A stretch of 64,000 nt of DNA from Pedobacter suwonensis (GCF_900111825.1 NZ_FOJM01000019.1:62001-126000); one strand, 5' to 3'. Counted from the stretch's first letter, positions 44,494 through 53,896 are shown. Translations and numbers: made by a program. The notes: generated by a model not told the origin, from the sequence alone.

Positions 44494-44688
44494 TTAATAC
44501 GCACCGTTTAGGATTTCTAAAGCCGTGTACGATTTGATGCGCTGCATTACTGACCACATCGATTCACCACCTAACTTTCTACGGTCTATAACGTTTCCGC
44601 CCCTGTCATTGGTCCATCTCATACCACCCTTGATACTATTCATTTCTTCCTTGGAAAGAACAGTTAGTTTTTTTGCTAAGTTTTTCAT
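44494..44688 (-). CDS. Double-glycine leader peptide, bacteriocin-like
   Basis: 64 residues. The start MKNLAKKLTVLSKEEMNSIK then GG at 21-22 is the leader form recognised by C39-peptidase ABC exporters in Bacteroidota. The core of about 42 residues (MRWTNDRGGNVIDRRKLGGE...) has no Cys. No exporter, immunity or maturation gene is visible within the window, so its secretion machinery would be elsewhere. Confidence 0.6.
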   Translation of the reverse strand: MKNLAKKLTVLSKEEMNSIKGGMRWTNDRGGNVIDRRKLGGESMWSVMQRIKSYTALEILNGAY

Positions 44689-44979
44689 AGTTAAGTTTTT
44701 TTATTTAACAGATATGAATATAACACAGATAAAAACTAATGAGCCAGGTTGATTTACATTCGTACAGTATTATTTTATATTCGTTAGTAAATTTGGAATA
44801 TTTGCATCATATCAGCGGCGGGCTAGGCTGCACACATATTCAGTACAATGGAATGAGATGGTAGAGCCAAAGCCTTCTTTAGAAATCGGTAAAGCCGTTT
44901 GGCCATCACCTGCCCGGAGAGGCAAATTGACGAAATCAGTTTAGTAGTAAGGGTATGTTTTTACCTCAAGACATTTACA

Positions 44980-45423
44980 TCAATTATCTTTGATTTGAGG
45001 CAGGGTATCGATCTTCATCATTCCTTTGCGGTATACTTTCACTATCATCATTTTCTGCTGTTCCAATACTTTCTTACCATTTCGATCCTCGTCTACCTTA
45101 TAATTATATAATGCCGGAATTTGCCCGGATGCTGACATGATAGTAAAATGCTTTCTAACCGGATCGTAAATAAAAACACTGTCGGGTAAGTTTTGGTCTT
45201 TAGCGGAGAAAAATCTGTACCAATATCGTTTGTGCATATATCCTTCAAGAAAAACACGATCCGACCCTTCAGCCGATGAGCGAAACAGCCTACTTCTTGG
45301 TGGGCTCGGAACAATACACCCACTAAGCAAGGGCGCGCATATTGCTGCAAGTATAAGTGGATATAAGATTTTTACAGATAGGCGCTTCAATCTTAATATG
45401 TAGGTTGAAGAGAATGGTCTCAT
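44980..45423 (-). CDS. Hypothetical lipoprotein
   Basis: 147 residues with a signal peptide and lipobox (LAAICAPLLSGC). The remainder has no recognised domain. Flanked on both sides by 250-290 bases without genes (44689-44979 and 45424-45673). Confidence 0.6.
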   Translation of the reverse strand: MRPFSSTYILRLKRLSVKILYPLILAAICAPLLSGCIVPSPPRSRLFRSSAEGSDRVFLEGYMHKRYWYRFFSAKDQNLPDSVFIYDPVRKHFTIMSASGQIPALYNYKVDEDRNGKKVLEQQKMMIVKVYRKGMMKIDTLPQIKDN

Positions 45424-45673
45424 AAGAGATTAATAGTTTTACGCTTACAAGATAAAAAAGTGGCAGCATTTTATCAAGGTGCAAAAAGAATAACTGATCA
45501 CCTTGGTATACTGCTAAACCGGAGAGAAAATTATTAGCGTATTACTGCAATATTTAGTTTTCTTATCCAAACAGAAAACTAGAAGTTTATAAAAGCCTGA
45601 TTTTAAGGTATAGTATGGTATAAATATCCACTGACCCATTATTGCTCCGGTTGAATGTTATGTATCTATGTTA

Positions 45674-46375
45674 CTACACATCATCAGTATTCAGCGGTAA
45701 CAGCAAGTCCGAATCATTATTGGGCTTCTTAAGTGTCGATACCGTATTAACGCGTTTGCCAACCTTAACACGTATCATCAGTTCCTGAGAAAAGGTATCT
45801 AAAACCGTCATTTTAGATTCAATTGGTATCGTTTTACTCAGCCATATCTCTTCTTCGGGTTTTGTAAGTATAACGGGCATACGTTTCTTCGAGTGGATTT
45901 CTGCAACTAAGGGGTTGGCCTCGGTTGTAAGGATACCATAAGTACGGAACTTTTCTTTCGTTTCAGGATCAACCCATTGCGACCATAAACCGGCAAAGCA
46001 AAACAGCTTTCTGTCTTTAACCGTAAAGCGGTAAGGTTGCTGTTCTCCCTTTGTATCTTTTTTCCATTCATAAAAACCGTCAGCCATTACCAAGCAGGTT
46101 TTATGGTTTACAAGTAATGGTCTCCACAGTTTGCTCTCCATTGCGGTTTCGCTTTTAATGTTCCAGGTATCACGGGTAAGTTTTAAGCTGTCGGCAAAAT
46201 AAGGTACAATACCAAACGCCATCTGCTGAATAATGTCTGGTTCGTCAGCAGTAATCACTAATCCTTTCTGTGTAATGGCAAGGTTATAGTTAGGTGTCCA
46301 CTCACCCTGTATCTGGTGCGGATGGGTTTTAAGAATTTCTTTTTCTTCCGCTGTTAACGTATATCTGGCACACAT
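45674..46375 (-). CDS. SRAP (YedK/HMCES) domain protein, second copy
   Basis: 233 residues with the complete set of SRAP residues: Cys2 (MCARYTL), NIKSETA (the DNA-binding Asn and Glu), GFYEWKK and HSKKRMPVIL. It protects abasic sites by covalent linkage. Downstream of umuD-umuC and a 35-residue frame in one minus-strand operon controlled by the dyad at 48217. More canonical than the copy at 33743. Confidence 0.88.
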   Translation of the reverse strand: MCARYTLTAEEKEILKTHPHQIQGEWTPNYNLAITQKGLVITADEPDIIQQMAFGIVPYFADSLKLTRDTWNIKSETAMESKLWRPLLVNHKTCLVMADGFYEWKKDTKGEQQPYRFTVKDRKLFCFAGLWSQWVDPETKEKFRTYGILTTEANPLVAEIHSKKRMPVILTKPEEEIWLSKTIPIESKMTVLDTFSQELMIRVKVGKRVNTVSTLKKPNNDSDLLLPLNTDDV

Positions 46376-46413
46376 GTTTACCTTTTATCCCCTACAACAG
46401 TTAACCGGGGCAG

Positions 46414-46521
46414 TTAGTTTTTCTTCTTTGCCTGCTTAGGCTTTTGTGTATCATTTATCTGGTTAAGGGTTGCAGCCTCTTTAAGGAGGTATCGCTTTAT
46501 CAGGTCTAACAGTTCTTTCAT
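46414..46521 (-). CDS. Very small protein between umuC and SRAP
   Basis: 35 residues from ATG 46519-46521, starting MKELLDLIKRYLLKEAATLN and ending in a lysine-rich tail (KPKQAKKKN). It starts 2 bases from the umuC stop, as expected in an operon. An amphipathic helix plus basic tail; function unknown. Confidence 0.5.
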   Translation of the reverse strand: MKELLDLIKRYLLKEAATLNQINDTQKPKQAKKKN

Positions 46522-46522
46522 C

Positions 46523-47767
46523 TTATTTCACTTTTATAATATCATTCCAGTTCGTGGTATAATGTGGCCGCAGGAACTCGCGTTTCATTGTCCACTTTTG
46601 GTCCTTGCCTTCGCCGGCCATTCGCAATGTTCCTGAGCCATACTGCAAATTCAGCCTGTCCAGTACTTTTGATATCTTATCATATTTAATGCCTTTAAAA
46701 TCATTGAAAATGTTAAGCTGCACTTCCGATTCGGGTATCAAACCTGTAGCATTTACCTCAACCTTTTGGTACAGGTATCCACGCAGGTATATTTTCTTCA
46801 ATCCCCAAAGTGCTGTTTTTATAAGGTCGATGGTATTATTAACCGGGTGGTCAAGCGGTATCGTTATTGCCGGGTAGGCTTGTAGTTCATCAGCAACAAA
46901 CTTATTGGTAAGTAATCTGACCGATAAGACGGTGGTACACAATTTCTCTCTGCGGAGTTTGCCGGCAAGCCTGGCCGCATAGCTTGATGTGGCTTCCATG
47001 AGCTCACTATAATCGCCGGTAAGCTTTCCAAATGCCCTGCTGGTACACATCCCTTTTTTGGGGTCAAGTACGGTTTTCAAAGGTATGCAACTCTCTCCCC
47101 AAAGCTCGCGCCACATCCTAACGCCAACAATCGTCATATTGGTTTGTACCCAATCAATTGGTAATGCCCTAAACTGCGCAGCTGTTTCAATACCTCCTTT
47201 TATAAGCTTGTGCGCAAACTGCCTGCCAATACCCCAAAGGTCTTCAACCGGGTAATCGGCCAGGGCATCATTAATTTCCTGCCCGGTTGCAAGTACCATC
47301 ACACCGTTATGCTTTTTTGAGGTCTTGTTAGCAACCTTCGCCAATACCTTGGTTGGCGCAATGCCTATGCTTATGGGTATGCCGGTATTATAAATCACGG
47401 TTTCCCTGATCTGCCTGCCATATTCTTCCAGGTTATCAAAGCCGCTTAGGCCTAAAAAACATTCGTCAATGCTATAAACTTCAACCTCAGGCGTAAACCT
47501 GGCGAGGTTGGTCATCACCCTTGCACTAATGTCGCCATACAAAGTATAATGGCTGCTAAATACGGCAATGTTGTACTTTTTAATTTCCGCTCTGATTTTA
47601 AAAAAGGGCGCACCCATAGCAATGCCACAGGCTTTCGCCTCATTGCTGCGGGCAATTACACAGCCATCATTATTGCTCAGTACAATAACCGGAACACCAT
47701 TGTATTCAGGTTCAAATAAGCGGTGGCAGCTTGCGTAGAAGTTATTACAATCTGCCAGTGCGAACAT
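46523..47767 (-). CDS. umuC: Y-family DNA polymerase V catalytic subunit UmuC, second copy
   Basis: 414 residues from ATG 47765-47767 (MFALADCNNFYASCHRLFEP). The YSIDECF catalytic motif and NNDGCVIARSNEAKACGI are intact. It overlaps the UmuD-like gene by 23 bases. Sequence differs substantially from the copy at 32382, so the two have separate origins. Confidence 0.9.
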   Translation of the reverse strand: MFALADCNNFYASCHRLFEPEYNGVPVIVLSNNDGCVIARSNEAKACGIAMGAPFFKIRAEIKKYNIAVFSSHYTLYGDISARVMTNLARFTPEVEVYSIDECFLGLSGFDNLEEYGRQIRETVIYNTGIPISIGIAPTKVLAKVANKTSKKHNGVMVLATGQEINDALADYPVEDLWGIGRQFAHKLIKGGIETAAQFRALPIDWVQTNMTIVGVRMWRELWGESCIPLKTVLDPKKGMCTSRAFGKLTGDYSELMEATSSYAARLAGKLRREKLCTTVLSVRLLTNKFVADELQAYPAITIPLDHPVNNTIDLIKTALWGLKKIYLRGYLYQKVEVNATGLIPESEVQLNIFNDFKGIKYDKISKVLDRLNLQYGSGTLRMAGEGKDQKWTMKREFLRPHYTTNWNDIIKVK

Positions 47768-48191
47768 GGTTTTGCTTTGAATGTGGCAGGCAAGTCCAGG
47801 TAACGGCGCCAAATACCGTAACATTTCTCCCGGTTATGTTTAAACAGGCATCCATCGTATCGTTAAGGCATAGGTAAGTATTATCTCCTTTAATACATAA
47901 CTTTCTGGTTAGCCATTCACCCTCCACAGCACAAACAATTAACATTCCGGATGTAACCTGAACAGATTTATCCACTACTATGATACTACCTTTCATAATG
48001 CCAAAATACCGCATGTGGTCGTCGTCACACTCGAAGTAAAATGTATTGGTCGGATCGTTAACTATCCTCTGGGCAATATGTAACCTCCGTTGCTTGTAAT
48101 CCTCAGCAGGGGATATAAAGCCCGAAACGCGTCCGGGATTGTCCAATGTATCCAATGTATTGTTTTGGGGTAAATCTAGTTCTCTAATCAT
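47745..48191 (-). CDS. UmuD/LexA-like protein lacking the catalytic dyad, second copy
   Basis: 148 residues. S24 fold visible in IMKGSIIVVDKSVQVTSG, but the expected GDSM is DDHM (Ser to His) and the Lys in the GEW segment is Arg (LTRKL), the same Lys-to-Arg change as in the first copy. Autocleavage is not expected. First gene of the umuD-umuC-SRAP operon. Confidence 0.78.
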   Translation of the reverse strand: MIRELDLPQNNTLDTLDNPGRVSGFISPAEDYKQRRLHIAQRIVNDPTNTFYFECDDDHMRYFGIMKGSIIVVDKSVQVTSGMLIVCAVEGEWLTRKLCIKGDNTYLCLNDTMDACLNITGRNVTVFGAVTWTCLPHSKQNHVRTGRL

Positions 48192-48216
48192 AACAATTTC
48201 CTTTACCGGTCAAAAT

Positions 48217-48233
48217 TACTAAAAATATTAGCA
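48217..48233 (-). promoter_or_regulatory. Dyad in the umuD-umuC-SRAP promoter
   Basis: TACTAA-AAATA-TTAGCA on the plus strand. On the minus strand it lies between TTG (48238-48240) and TAATTTTG (48211-48218), a good match for the Bacteroidota -33/-7 promoter with 19 bases between, so a bound repressor would block transcription. The other 400 bases up to 48630 contain no gene. Confidence 0.65.
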
Positions 48234-48630
48234 AAGTCAAGTGCTGTTGACAGATACCTTACAACCATTGTTAATTGATTGATTAGCATAGCTTTTAACT
48301 TGTATACAAATTGTTTATAACATCACCTTGCATATCGTTAAATATGAGATCAGTTTTGCGTGTATAAATAAGAGTTAAATGGAGGTTTATGTGTTAATAG
48401 ATATTTGCCCAAGGTTTTATAACAAAATGAATCCAACAATGATATTTATTTGCCAGGCCGGCAGAAATATAACGCGATTTTAGACCAAAGCGAAATCAGT
48501 AAACATTTTATCTTGTTTTACGTTATAGTGTAAAAGTAATCATACGGATTTTGGTGTGTTTATGTTGTTAACATGGTAGGCTAAGCTGCACCAGCCGGTT
48601 TGTAGGTATAGAAAATAAAAATTAGCGCTT

Positions 48631-48900
48631 ATGGAAAATGTACTGGTTTTTAAAACAAGAGAGGTTGTCGGTAATATCAGAAAAATTAGAGAGTACAGAT
48701 ATTACACCCAGGAATATCTGGCTGCAAAACTAAAAATATCGCAAAATGCTTACAGCAAAATCGAACTTGGTTATAGTAAATTAACGATTGACCGTCTGTT
48801 TCATATCGCCATGATTTTGAAAGTGGAGGCAGCAAATTTGTTGACTCTAAATCAACATGATTTGATCAAAATTATTGCTGATGACGATGAGAAAACCTAA
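48631..48900 (+). CDS. XRE-family helix-turn-helix regulator
   Basis: 89 residues. HTH at about 15-60 (NIRKIREYRYYTQEYLAAKL, KISQNAYSKIELGYSKL), short acidic tail. No partner gene directly linked; divergent from the umuD operon by 440 bases, so a link to it is only possible, not shown. Confidence 0.8.
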   Translation: MENVLVFKTREVVGNIRKIREYRYYTQEYLAAKLKISQNAYSKIELGYSKLTIDRLFHIAMILKVEAANLLTLNQHDLIKIIADDDEKT

Positions 48901-49030
48901 GATGACATTTGGTATTCCCGGGCAACTTACTTTACCTGTGTCGGGGCAATCTGCCTTTTGCTTGATATGCCTGTGCTGGTAAATTTGTTTTATAAGCTGA
49001 ATATTTTCAGGATATAGTCTGCCAAAAAAA

Positions 49031-49060
49031 GAGGTAGATCAAATCCATGATCAACCCCTT
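49031..49060. terminator. Hairpin between the XRE gene and a tiny frame
   Basis: AGGTAGATCA (49032 onward) pairs imperfectly with TGATCAACCCCT. It lies downstream of both the XRE gene (plus) and the 43-residue frame (minus). Confidence 0.45.
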
Positions 49061-49061
49061 T

Positions 49062-49193
49062 CTAAATTAACGCTCTCAGGCTTTCGACTGATGTAGGTCT
49101 CTCACCTCCTACACCGCAATTATACGGAAAATATCCCTTACAATCTTCATCCTGGTTTTCCGTTGTGGCTCTAAAATCCGGCAAATGCCTCAT
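49062..49193 (-). CDS. Possible 43-residue peptide
   Basis: ATG 49191-49193 to TAG 49062-49064, including the segment DCKGYFPYNCGVGGERPTS. No known family; it has two Cys and a possible terminator. It may be a real small gene or only part of a structured repeat (GTAGG...CCTAC pairing is present at about 49100-49125). The remaining bases from 48901 to 49330 hold nothing else that I can support. Confidence 0.3.
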   Translation of the reverse strand: MRHLPDFRATTENQDEDCKGYFPYNCGVGGERPTSVESLRALI

Positions 49194-49330
49194 CCATAAG
49201 CATCATTCTATCATAATTTTTCACTTACCGGGCTAGGTTTTTTCAATAAAGTAATGCAGTTTTATAGGCCCACTGCCCGGCTGATGCGGGAAATTTCAGG
49301 TATTTATTTGCGGCATTTTTTATACCCTCA

Positions 49331-49837
49331 TCATGGCCTGTTGTAGCTATATTCGTGTCGTTTGATCCAGTTTTTTTCACCGGCATACCTTACGTCCTTC
49401 CGTTTGGAAAAATGATATTTACCTAATATATACGTTTGCCTGATGGTCGCTTTCTTTCCGTCATTGCCATCCGTACCGATCTTTTCCGTAATAATCTGAA
49501 CATCATCTTTTAATAATACTTTCCGGGAGATCACCGGCGCATCATCAAAGTATCTGCCATCGTTCGAGATGGTCAACGTATCTGTTGAGTTTGCACTTTG
49601 TTCATTCGGATAAGCATGAATGAAAAGAAAACGGTTCGTGTTGGCAATCCGCTTAATTTCAATATCGGCAGGCATCGTATACGGTTTGCCGGAACGGTAA
49701 TCCAGATAGGTTAACGATCCTTTCCAAAGGCCTTCCATTTTTGCAACATCGTTCACAAGGCGGTTCGATGTCGCCTGTGCATACATCAGGAAAGGCATCA
49801 CCATACCAATAAGTATTACATATGCTGTTTGTTTCAT
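49331..49837 (-). CDS. Hypothetical secreted protein
   Basis: 168 residues from the ATG 49835-49837, which gives a signal peptide (AYVILIGMVMPFLMYAQ). The mature part is beta-rich (MEGLWKGSLTYLDYRSGKPY), resembling lipocalin/DUF-type domains that begin with an LWxG motif. No function assigned. Confidence 0.65.
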   Translation of the reverse strand: MKQTAYVILIGMVMPFLMYAQATSNRLVNDVAKMEGLWKGSLTYLDYRSGKPYTMPADIEIKRIANTNRFLFIHAYPNEQSANSTDTLTISNDGRYFDDAPVISRKVLLKDDVQIITEKIGTDGNDGKKATIRQTYILGKYHFSKRKDVRYAGEKNWIKRHEYSYNRP

Positions 49838-50145
49838 GTCAGTTTTAAGGTTGTATAAAGGTTTCAAATAAATACCGTTTGCAGTATAAGACGTATATCG
49901 GGTGGAATAGTGACAGTTAAGTAAAAATATTTATCAATAACTATTTCTTAACCGGTGCAAAAGTGCTTCGGTGTACTCATTAGGCACCAGTGGTGCGGCG
50001 CTTTCCGTTGGAGATTTGCGCTTAGATACGTTTGCAAAATTTTTTAACCGTTTTTTGCCCAAACCATGATCTTGCCGTATAAAGTAAGGCAAGCTCTATG
50101 AAATGATAAACAAACAGTATTTCTTAACTACAAATCATAAAATCT

Positions 50146-50247
50146 GAGGATGTGGCCAAAATGGCTACCTTCTTCTACGTTGATGCTGCCTCTTATATTA
50201 CCGGTGCGGAAATCTTAATGGACAGAGGTATGAGCCTGAAAGCCTAA
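50146..50247 (+). pseudogene. C-terminal remnant of a short-chain dehydrogenase
   Basis: 34 codons ending in TAA, reading EDVAKMATFFYVDAASYITG then AEILMDRGMSLKA, the standard SDR C-terminus (EDVA...S.YITG....DGG). No upstream part is present. The IS110 element nearby may have caused the loss. Other bases of 49838-50443 hold nothing else. Confidence 0.6.
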
Positions 50248-50443
50248 AGTTGATGAATACTTCTACCTTTACGCGTGCAGTGGCTGTGCAACTATCAGTC
50301 AACCTGGAGGGTTGACCTGTTTAAATCATTCCCTGGTGATGAGTTTTTGCATTTTCACCAAGGATGATCCAATGTACAATGTTTTAGCGCTAAGGGATAG
50401 GAATTCCATTTTCCCTGCTCACCAGGCAGTTCGTGGTTCATGC

Positions 50444-51523
50444 TCAAACCGGTTTGATTGATCTTAACTGGTTAAATTGGCGGGGCAAGATCCTTAACAG
50501 GTTTGTACTCATGTATTTTCTCGTATAATCTGTTGTTTTTATACAGGAGTATACCCTTGCAGCGATTTTCAATCGGATTGCATTGAGTACTGACATCTTA
50601 TGTTTTCCCTCTATATCCGTTTTACGGTGATAGTATGCCTTAATATCCGGGATAAACTTTTTGGCCAGAACGGCAGAATTATGCAGCAGGGCTTTCATTT
50701 TTTTATTGGCAATCTTTGATACCCGGGTTTTCTTACGGATGGTGGTTCCTGATTTATATTGGAAGGGCGCTACTCCTGCGTAGGATGCGAACTGTCTGAT
50801 GGTTCTTATGTTTTTGAATTCGTTGGTGCAGATGAGGATTTCCAATGCAACAACGGGCCCCACACAGGGCACCGACTGCATCAGGGTCATCAGGCGGTTT
50901 GTTTCTTCATCCGCTTTCCATGTCGCCTCGATTGAATCTTCAACATCCTTTATATCCAGTCTAAGCGCATCGAAACTCCTGGAGCAAAGTCTGTTGTTCT
51001 GTTCAATCAGGCCTTTCTTTACAAAACCTGTGTGCTCTTTTAAGGGCACCCGCATAGCGATATGAAGGGATTGTAAGCGCTTTCTCAAACTGGATAGACC
51101 GGCCAGCTGTTCAATGATTGGCCGCCTTGGTATTCTTAATCTTAATATATCCCTCGATTTGTAGAGGTAGAGGGCGATTCTTTCAGCATCTTTTTTATCG
51201 GTTTTGGCCCTGATTAAACCCGAAGAATTTTTAATGCGAAGAGGCGGGTCAACGACAGTATCGATTTTAAGCGTCTTCAGTTTGTTGATCACGTGGTTGC
51301 CATAAATTCCTGTGTTTTCCATTCCGACAACGGTATTTCTGGTGGTAAACTCCAAAGAAGCTTTCAGGCGTAGCATATGGTCCCTGATCGATTTTGGTTC
51401 ATTGGGGATGGTATTGTGCACCAAAACAGATCCCTGAACCATGACGGCGATATCCAGGGTTTCTTTTGATATGTCGATCCCGATGAAATAGACATACCTT
51501 TTTGTCTTATTTAATGCATCCAT
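50444..51523 (-). mobile_element. IS110-family transposase (recombinase)
   Basis: 359 residues. The DEDD RuvC-like domain has GIDISKETLDIAV (15-27), GMENTGIYG and KTDKKDAERIALY; the C-terminal Tnp domain has VPCVGPVVALEI, FASYAGVAP and the Ser region YKSGTTI. IS110 enzymes join donor and target DNA under guidance of a bridge RNA encoded in the element's noncoding end. Apparently full length, so possibly active. Confidence 0.88.
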
Positions 51524-51720
51524 AGGTGAGGGTTTTATTTCCCATCCTGTACGGTCAGGCGTTTTTCTACAAAATAGGTCCTACCTTAGCAATAGCTCTG
51601 ACTCACCTGACCGTTCTTTTAATTGGTGCTGACCATTAACTTACCGGGCCTTTTGCTCACGCTTTGGTCTTTCCTTGGTTAACATTTAAGTCTTCTCCCG
51701 ATAATCATGATCATTCAATT
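51524..51720 (-). ncRNA. Candidate IS110 bridge-RNA region
   Basis: The 200 bases upstream of the transposase hold no gene. ACGGTCAGG (51551-51559) pairs perfectly with CCTGACCGT (51606-51614), enclosing a loop of about 46 bases, a layout like a bridge-RNA stem with an internal guide loop. In IS110-group elements this left end encodes the bridge RNA. Boundaries and loops are inferred. From 51721 to 52160 I see no gene. Confidence 0.45.
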
Positions 51721-52160
51721 AAATTTTGATGGGACATTATCTTAAATCCGGTTTATTCGTATAGGAAGTTTCCCCGTAGGTTTTAAACAAATTTAGTCAT
51801 CAAAGGTGATTTAATCAATTTAGTTTTTTAAATATCACCGGTTCAGGCGTGGGGCGCTAGGGGAGCCGCCGAAGATCTGGAATTGGATTGGGTGTTGAAG
51901 GATAGGGAGAAAAATATCAGTAGGCGATAGATTGAAACGTGATCCACTTTGGGAAACTGGAGCGGTATATGCTGATCTAGATGTGATATTGGGTGGCGGT
52001 TCGTGTCGGATCAGGTTAACGCCTGTATTGGAAGAAATAATGTTATATTTTGCCAGCCTACGGCTACAAAAACTCGCGAATATATTCGTTGCTATTAACT
52101 TATTTCTCTTTTTAATTGGTTTCTTGTAACATAATTTTTAGCTTTACAACAAACGCTCCC

Positions 52161-53474
52161 ATGAACCAACATCTTAATATTTTTCGTTATTACAACGAAA
52201 GTAATTCTTCGGAATTCATCGAAAATAATTTAAGCAGAGCCTTTGCCATCTGTTTGGAAAATGATCCTCTATTTTTTAGTAAATACATCCAGTCCATTGT
52301 CGATAAAGACGATTATGATTATCTTTTCAATCATTATGAAGATAGTTCTGCCTATTATATAGACCTTCAGGTAAACACTAATTCATTGGAATCATCTGGT
52401 TTAAAGAAGGTATACGCTGTTGCGATGACGGCTGATAGAGATCTTAATATGAGTGATTTTCTCTCACTTAAACCTTCAGCTTCTAAAGATATCAATCTAA
52501 CGGATGTGATCATTACAATCAAAGACATTGCTATCGTGATTGAAGTGAAGCGCAATAAATTTGATTGTAAACAGCAGCTGTTTGACCAAATTGCCCCACT
52601 TATTGGTTCCGGGCAGCAGCTTAGTGTCGTGCCAGTAAATTTCTCCTGGAAGCACACGATGGTACTCATGGAGCAGGTATCCAATCTGATGCATTTAAGA
52701 GGAGGGAAATCATCGATGCTGAACGACTTTATTGCATTAGCCGAAATCAGATATCCATATTGGTTCTCAAGTCGTCCGTTTAATCAATTACCGCCTTTAT
52801 CTTATAGTTCGCAAAAATCTGTACATGCGAGAAATTTACGTTTAAAGCAGATCATTAATCATTCAACTCAAAAGATATTAGATTATTCTGACCGAATGGC
52901 TATAGGAATTAATTTTGGCTGGGCGAGCGAGATTATTCCTTTTTTTCAGCAGCACCTGGAGGAGGACTATATTGTTTTTACCATTTGGCCGGGTAATACC
53001 AAGGATCAGGGCTACCGTATCTACGATAAACCGCTAAACTGGGCAGAGAAGAAATCGTTAATGGTAGGGGATAAGGTTTTTGAACTTGATTTAGAATATC
53101 ATATTAAGTTTTGCCATTTTAACAAATTTGTAACATCACTTGATTTTGGCGATGAACAGCTTTTGAAGCCATTGAACACAGCTTATAATTTCTATAACAA
53201 GTCTGGTAAGTGGCATAGAAAGGATTGGCATGAATTTGAATTACTGCTAGATGAACACCTCAAACCTGAATTTAATTGGCGCGAGAAATGTGGTTTTGAT
53301 AAACATTTTATCAATACCGATAGAAATTATTTCACGGTTTCACTTGGATTTATGGTTGATTTATATGTTCCTTATAAAGTTTTTCAAGACTTGGATACCG
53401 ACCTGGACAATTATTTATTGCCTTCTGGTTTTATTGATCAATTAGTAGATGCTTACTCTAATTTATTAGATTGA
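52161..53474 (+). CDS. PD-(D/E)xK nuclease-like protein
   Basis: 437 residues from ATG 52161 (MNQHLNIFRYYNESNSSEFI). A D-x(n)-ExK core is visible in TDVIITIKDIAIVIEVKRN (about 116-134), followed by a helical segment with QQLFDQI. No other domain recognised. It stands directly before the phosphorothioation island on the same strand, 422 bases ahead of dndC, and may be a defence nuclease. The intervening 53475-53896 contains only the dndC control region. Confidence 0.6.
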   Translation: MNQHLNIFRYYNESNSSEFIENNLSRAFAICLENDPLFFSKYIQSIVDKDDYDYLFNHYEDSSAYYIDLQVNTNSLESSGLKKVYAVAMTADRDLNMSDFLSLKPSASKDINLTDVIITIKDIAIVIEVKRNKFDCKQQLFDQIAPLIGSGQQLSVVPVNFSWKHTMVLMEQVSNLMHLRGGKSSMLNDFIALAEIRYPYWFSSRPFNQLPPLSYSSQKSVHARNLRLKQIINHSTQKILDYSDRMAIGINFGWASEIIPFFQQHLEEDYIVFTIWPGNTKDQGYRIYDKPLNWAEKKSLMVGDKVFELDLEYHIKFCHFNKFVTSLDFGDEQLLKPLNTAYNFYNKSGKWHRKDWHEFELLLDEHLKPEFNWREKCGFDKHFINTDRNYFTVSLGFMVDLYVPYKVFQDLDTDLDNYLLPSGFIDQLVDAYSNLLD

Positions 53475-53840
53475 TCTTAGGTAAGTTGTTCTATTTACCG
53501 AAGGACCTAAAGGTGAATTTGTTGAACAAAGCGAGCTTGAGAATTTTACAATTCACATGCCCAGCGCGAACTAGAAGCGAATCATGTTTTAAGCAGGTAT
53601 TGTCGCTTGTGAAATTGTTTGCTTTAACCTGTATTAAAGTTTCTTCATTAATGGCTCAATAAATTTTATAATTCACCATTGTGTAAATTTAACAAGATAA
53701 ATGTCGCGCAAAGCACTAATAGTTAATTAAATAGCTTTAATAAGTGTCTGCGTGTTGATAAATACAAATTGATCCTAATTTTTAAAGTAATATATTTACG
53801 TATCCTTTAAAATTACAAGTAAGTAATAAGTCAAATTGAA

Positions 53841-53880
53841 AGGCTTTAAGATTTTAGTTTACCTAAATCTTGAAGCTTTT
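53841..53880 (+). promoter_or_regulatory. Hairpin in the dndC leader
   Basis: AGGCTTTAAGATTTTAG (53841-53857) pairs with CTAAATCTTGAAGCTTTT (53863-53880) with few mismatches. It ends 16 bases before the dndC ATG, in the 5' leader, so it could be a terminator of upstream reading, an attenuator or an operator. A Bacteroidota-type promoter may lie at about 53771-53800. Confidence 0.45.
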
Positions 53881-53896
53881 GTAGTTTCTAAATAAT

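Noticed and set aside
51932..52129. 65-residue plus-strand frame
   Set aside because: No start context, odd composition and no family; treated as noncoding.
53471..53662. 63-residue frame after the PD-(D/E)xK gene
   Set aside because: Looks like chance reading of an AT-rich gap; no support from context.
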